DNA of 7,189 nucleotides from Bacilli bacterium (lineage in GTDB: Bacteria > Bacillota_I > Bacilli_A > ML615J-28 > CAG-313). The stretch's first letter is position 1. The number at the start of each line of letters is the position of its first letter. The DNA is taken from NCBI GenBank assembly GCA_900770645.1, contig CAAGKY010000211.1:1-7189 (forward strand), written 5' to 3'. The translations under genes were made by a program, and so were the position numbers. The notes beneath the pieces are model-generated. The model was not told the DNA's origin, did not search any database, and worked only from the letters and a program-made list of their open reading frames with translations. Shown piece after piece: positions 6,190 to 7,189 of this stretch.

Positions 6190-7189
6190 ACTAAATATAT
6201 CTCTCAACCACAATGTTGGATATCCAATATATAATATCCTAAAGTGTGTAACGCCAACTATTTGGCTTTTTGTTACATACCCAGCATCCATACTTTCGTT
6301 TGCATCCCCTTTGGTATAGTAACGTATTTCTCCATCTATTACTTTTATTTCCATAACACGATGGATAATTCTCATATTATTTTTTTGAAAAATTATTACT
6401 TGTCCTTCTCTAATTTCTTGATCCCTATATTCCTCAAAGAATACCGCATCACCTTTATTAATTTCTCCTGTCATACTTTCAGATCCTACTACAATTAATC
6501 CATATCTAAATTGACAAGAAATTAACATTACCCATGCAGCCATTATCACGATACCGATAACAGCAAATATTTTAGAAACTCTTTGTTTTTTGTATGAAAC
6601 TGCATATACTTTTCTTTCATACATTGCTTTTATAAAGAAGTAAATTAAGATCGGTAATAACATTGTTATAAAAGAAACAAAGTATTCTGGAACTCTTGGA
6701 ACAATTGGTAATATATAGAAGTATAAAATAGTTACTAATCTATACGCTATATTTGGCCATATTCCATAGTTCTTAGATAAATAGTGATATAGTAAGTTTG
6801 ATATAACTGCCGGGAATAATGTGATTCCCACTAAATTCATAAATACATCAAAATTACTAATATTTTGAATCTTTGATGCTAGTAAGATTTCAATTAATAC
6901 ACATGAAACATATGCTATAATAGAAACCTTAACATTTTTTTGAGCTATCATTGTATGTCTGATAACTTCAGAACAAATTACAGTTATTGTTATTGGGATA
7001 ATAAATTTATATATCCCTACCCAAGATAATTTATAATAGTTTTTAGCAAAACCAAAATAAATTCCACTTAGGTAATAAACTAATAAATATATTACACCAA
7101 CTAATAACATAACAATTGCTACTTCTTTTTTATGCACTGATAATAAACTACGTTTTCTAACTAGTCTAGAAATGAGTAGTGCACAAGGA
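6187..7189 (-). CDS. ER/archaeal-type (SipW-like) signal peptidase I with polytopic N-terminal membrane domain, 5' end outside window
   Basis: This membrane protease removes signal peptides outside the membrane. Numbering runs from a GTG at 7137. Seen: about seven hydrophobic segments (near 6-27, 40-60, 70-90, 100-120, 130-148, 152-170 and 189-208), then a catalytic domain with VVGSESMTGEINKGDAV (216-232), where S221 is the nucleophile. IIHRV (257-261) carries H259, and TKGDANESMDAG (275-286) carries the conserved aspartates D278 and D284. Histidine in place of lysine as general base marks the ER/archaeal S26B class that includes SipW. Classic SipW is near 190 residues, so the roughly 200-residue polytopic extension is notable. 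The C-terminus has only a short amphipathic stretch (YIGYPTLWLRDIF), not a clear second anchor. The GTG lacks a ribosome binding site, and the frame stays open to the window edge (PCALLISRLVRKRSLLS), so the true start probably lies beyond it. Coupling to the DUF5305-like gene and the nearby SipW-class protein suggest a dedicated peptidase. Confidence 0.88.
   Translation of the reverse strand, partial: PCALLISRLVRKRSLLSVHKKEVAIVMLLVGVIYLLVYYLSGIYFGFAKNYYKLSWVGIYKFIIPITITVICSEVIRHTMIAQKNVKVSIIAYVSCVLIEILLASKIQNISNFDVFMNLVGITLFPAVISNLLYHYLSKNYGIWPNIAYRLVTILYFYILPIVPRVPEYFVSFITMLLPILIYFFIKAMYERKVYAVSYKKQRVSKIFAVIGIVIMAAWVMLISCQFRYGLIVVGSESMTGEINKGDAVFFEEYRDQEIREGQVIIFQKNNMRIIHRVMEIKVIDGEIRYYTKGDANESMDAGYVTKSQIVGVTHFRILYIGYPTLWLRDIFS

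Noticed and set aside
6244..6498. Plus-strand open frame of 84 codons opposite the peptidase catalytic domain
   Set aside because: The opposite strand carries clear Ser, His and Asp catalytic motifs, so this frame is incidental.
293..7137. Recoding of TGA as tryptophan, as in Mycoplasma-like genomes
   Set aside because: The genes read through with the standard code, and the Trp codons I checked are TGG. No visible stop is TGA, so the window gives no positive evidence either way.

Overview
The window is AT-rich and every supported gene lies on the minus strand, so transcription runs from high to low coordinates. Low GC, strong AGGAGG-type ribosome binding sites, standard-code reading with TGG for tryptophan, and the protein types point to a low-GC Bacillota, perhaps a gut-associated Bacilli/Erysipelotrichia or RF39-like lineage. 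The lineage is inference only.

Right half (about 7189 to 4979): an ER/archaeal-type (SipW-like) signal peptidase I with a large polytopic N-terminal membrane domain, whose frame is still open at the window edge, is followed 14 bases later by a two-pass membrane protein resembling DUF5305. A perfect 9-bp hairpin with a T-rich tail ends this pair.

Middle (4978 to 2543): one long gene for an 811-residue exported protein. It has a SipW-class N-terminus (hydrophobic segment ending GVGYAA), a TasA/camelysin-like beta-rich region, a beta-helix-like repeat region and a C-terminal region with a three-fold W/F-x-F/L pattern like a ricin-type beta-trefoil. A second hairpin terminator follows it. Peptidase, DUF5305-like protein and exported protein together look like a dedicated export module for a surface or matrix protein, loosely analogous to tapA-sipW-tasA of Bacillus but with a different partner and a much larger client.

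Left half (2542 to 1): a 172-base intergenic region holds the terminator, a CcpA-like cre match and an extended -10 promoter. It precedes a tight four-gene operon: small cupin, split transketolase N subunit, split transketolase C subunit, and the start of prs (PRPP synthetase, cut by the window edge). Transketolase can make ribose 5-phosphate and Prs converts it to PRPP, so this operon may link pentose-phosphate carbon flow to nucleotide precursors; the cupin's role is unknown.

At all four tight junctions the stop codon of one gene overlaps or abuts the Shine-Dalgarno of the next, which suggests coupled translation. No RNA genes, CRISPR arrays, insertion sequences or attachment sites were seen.
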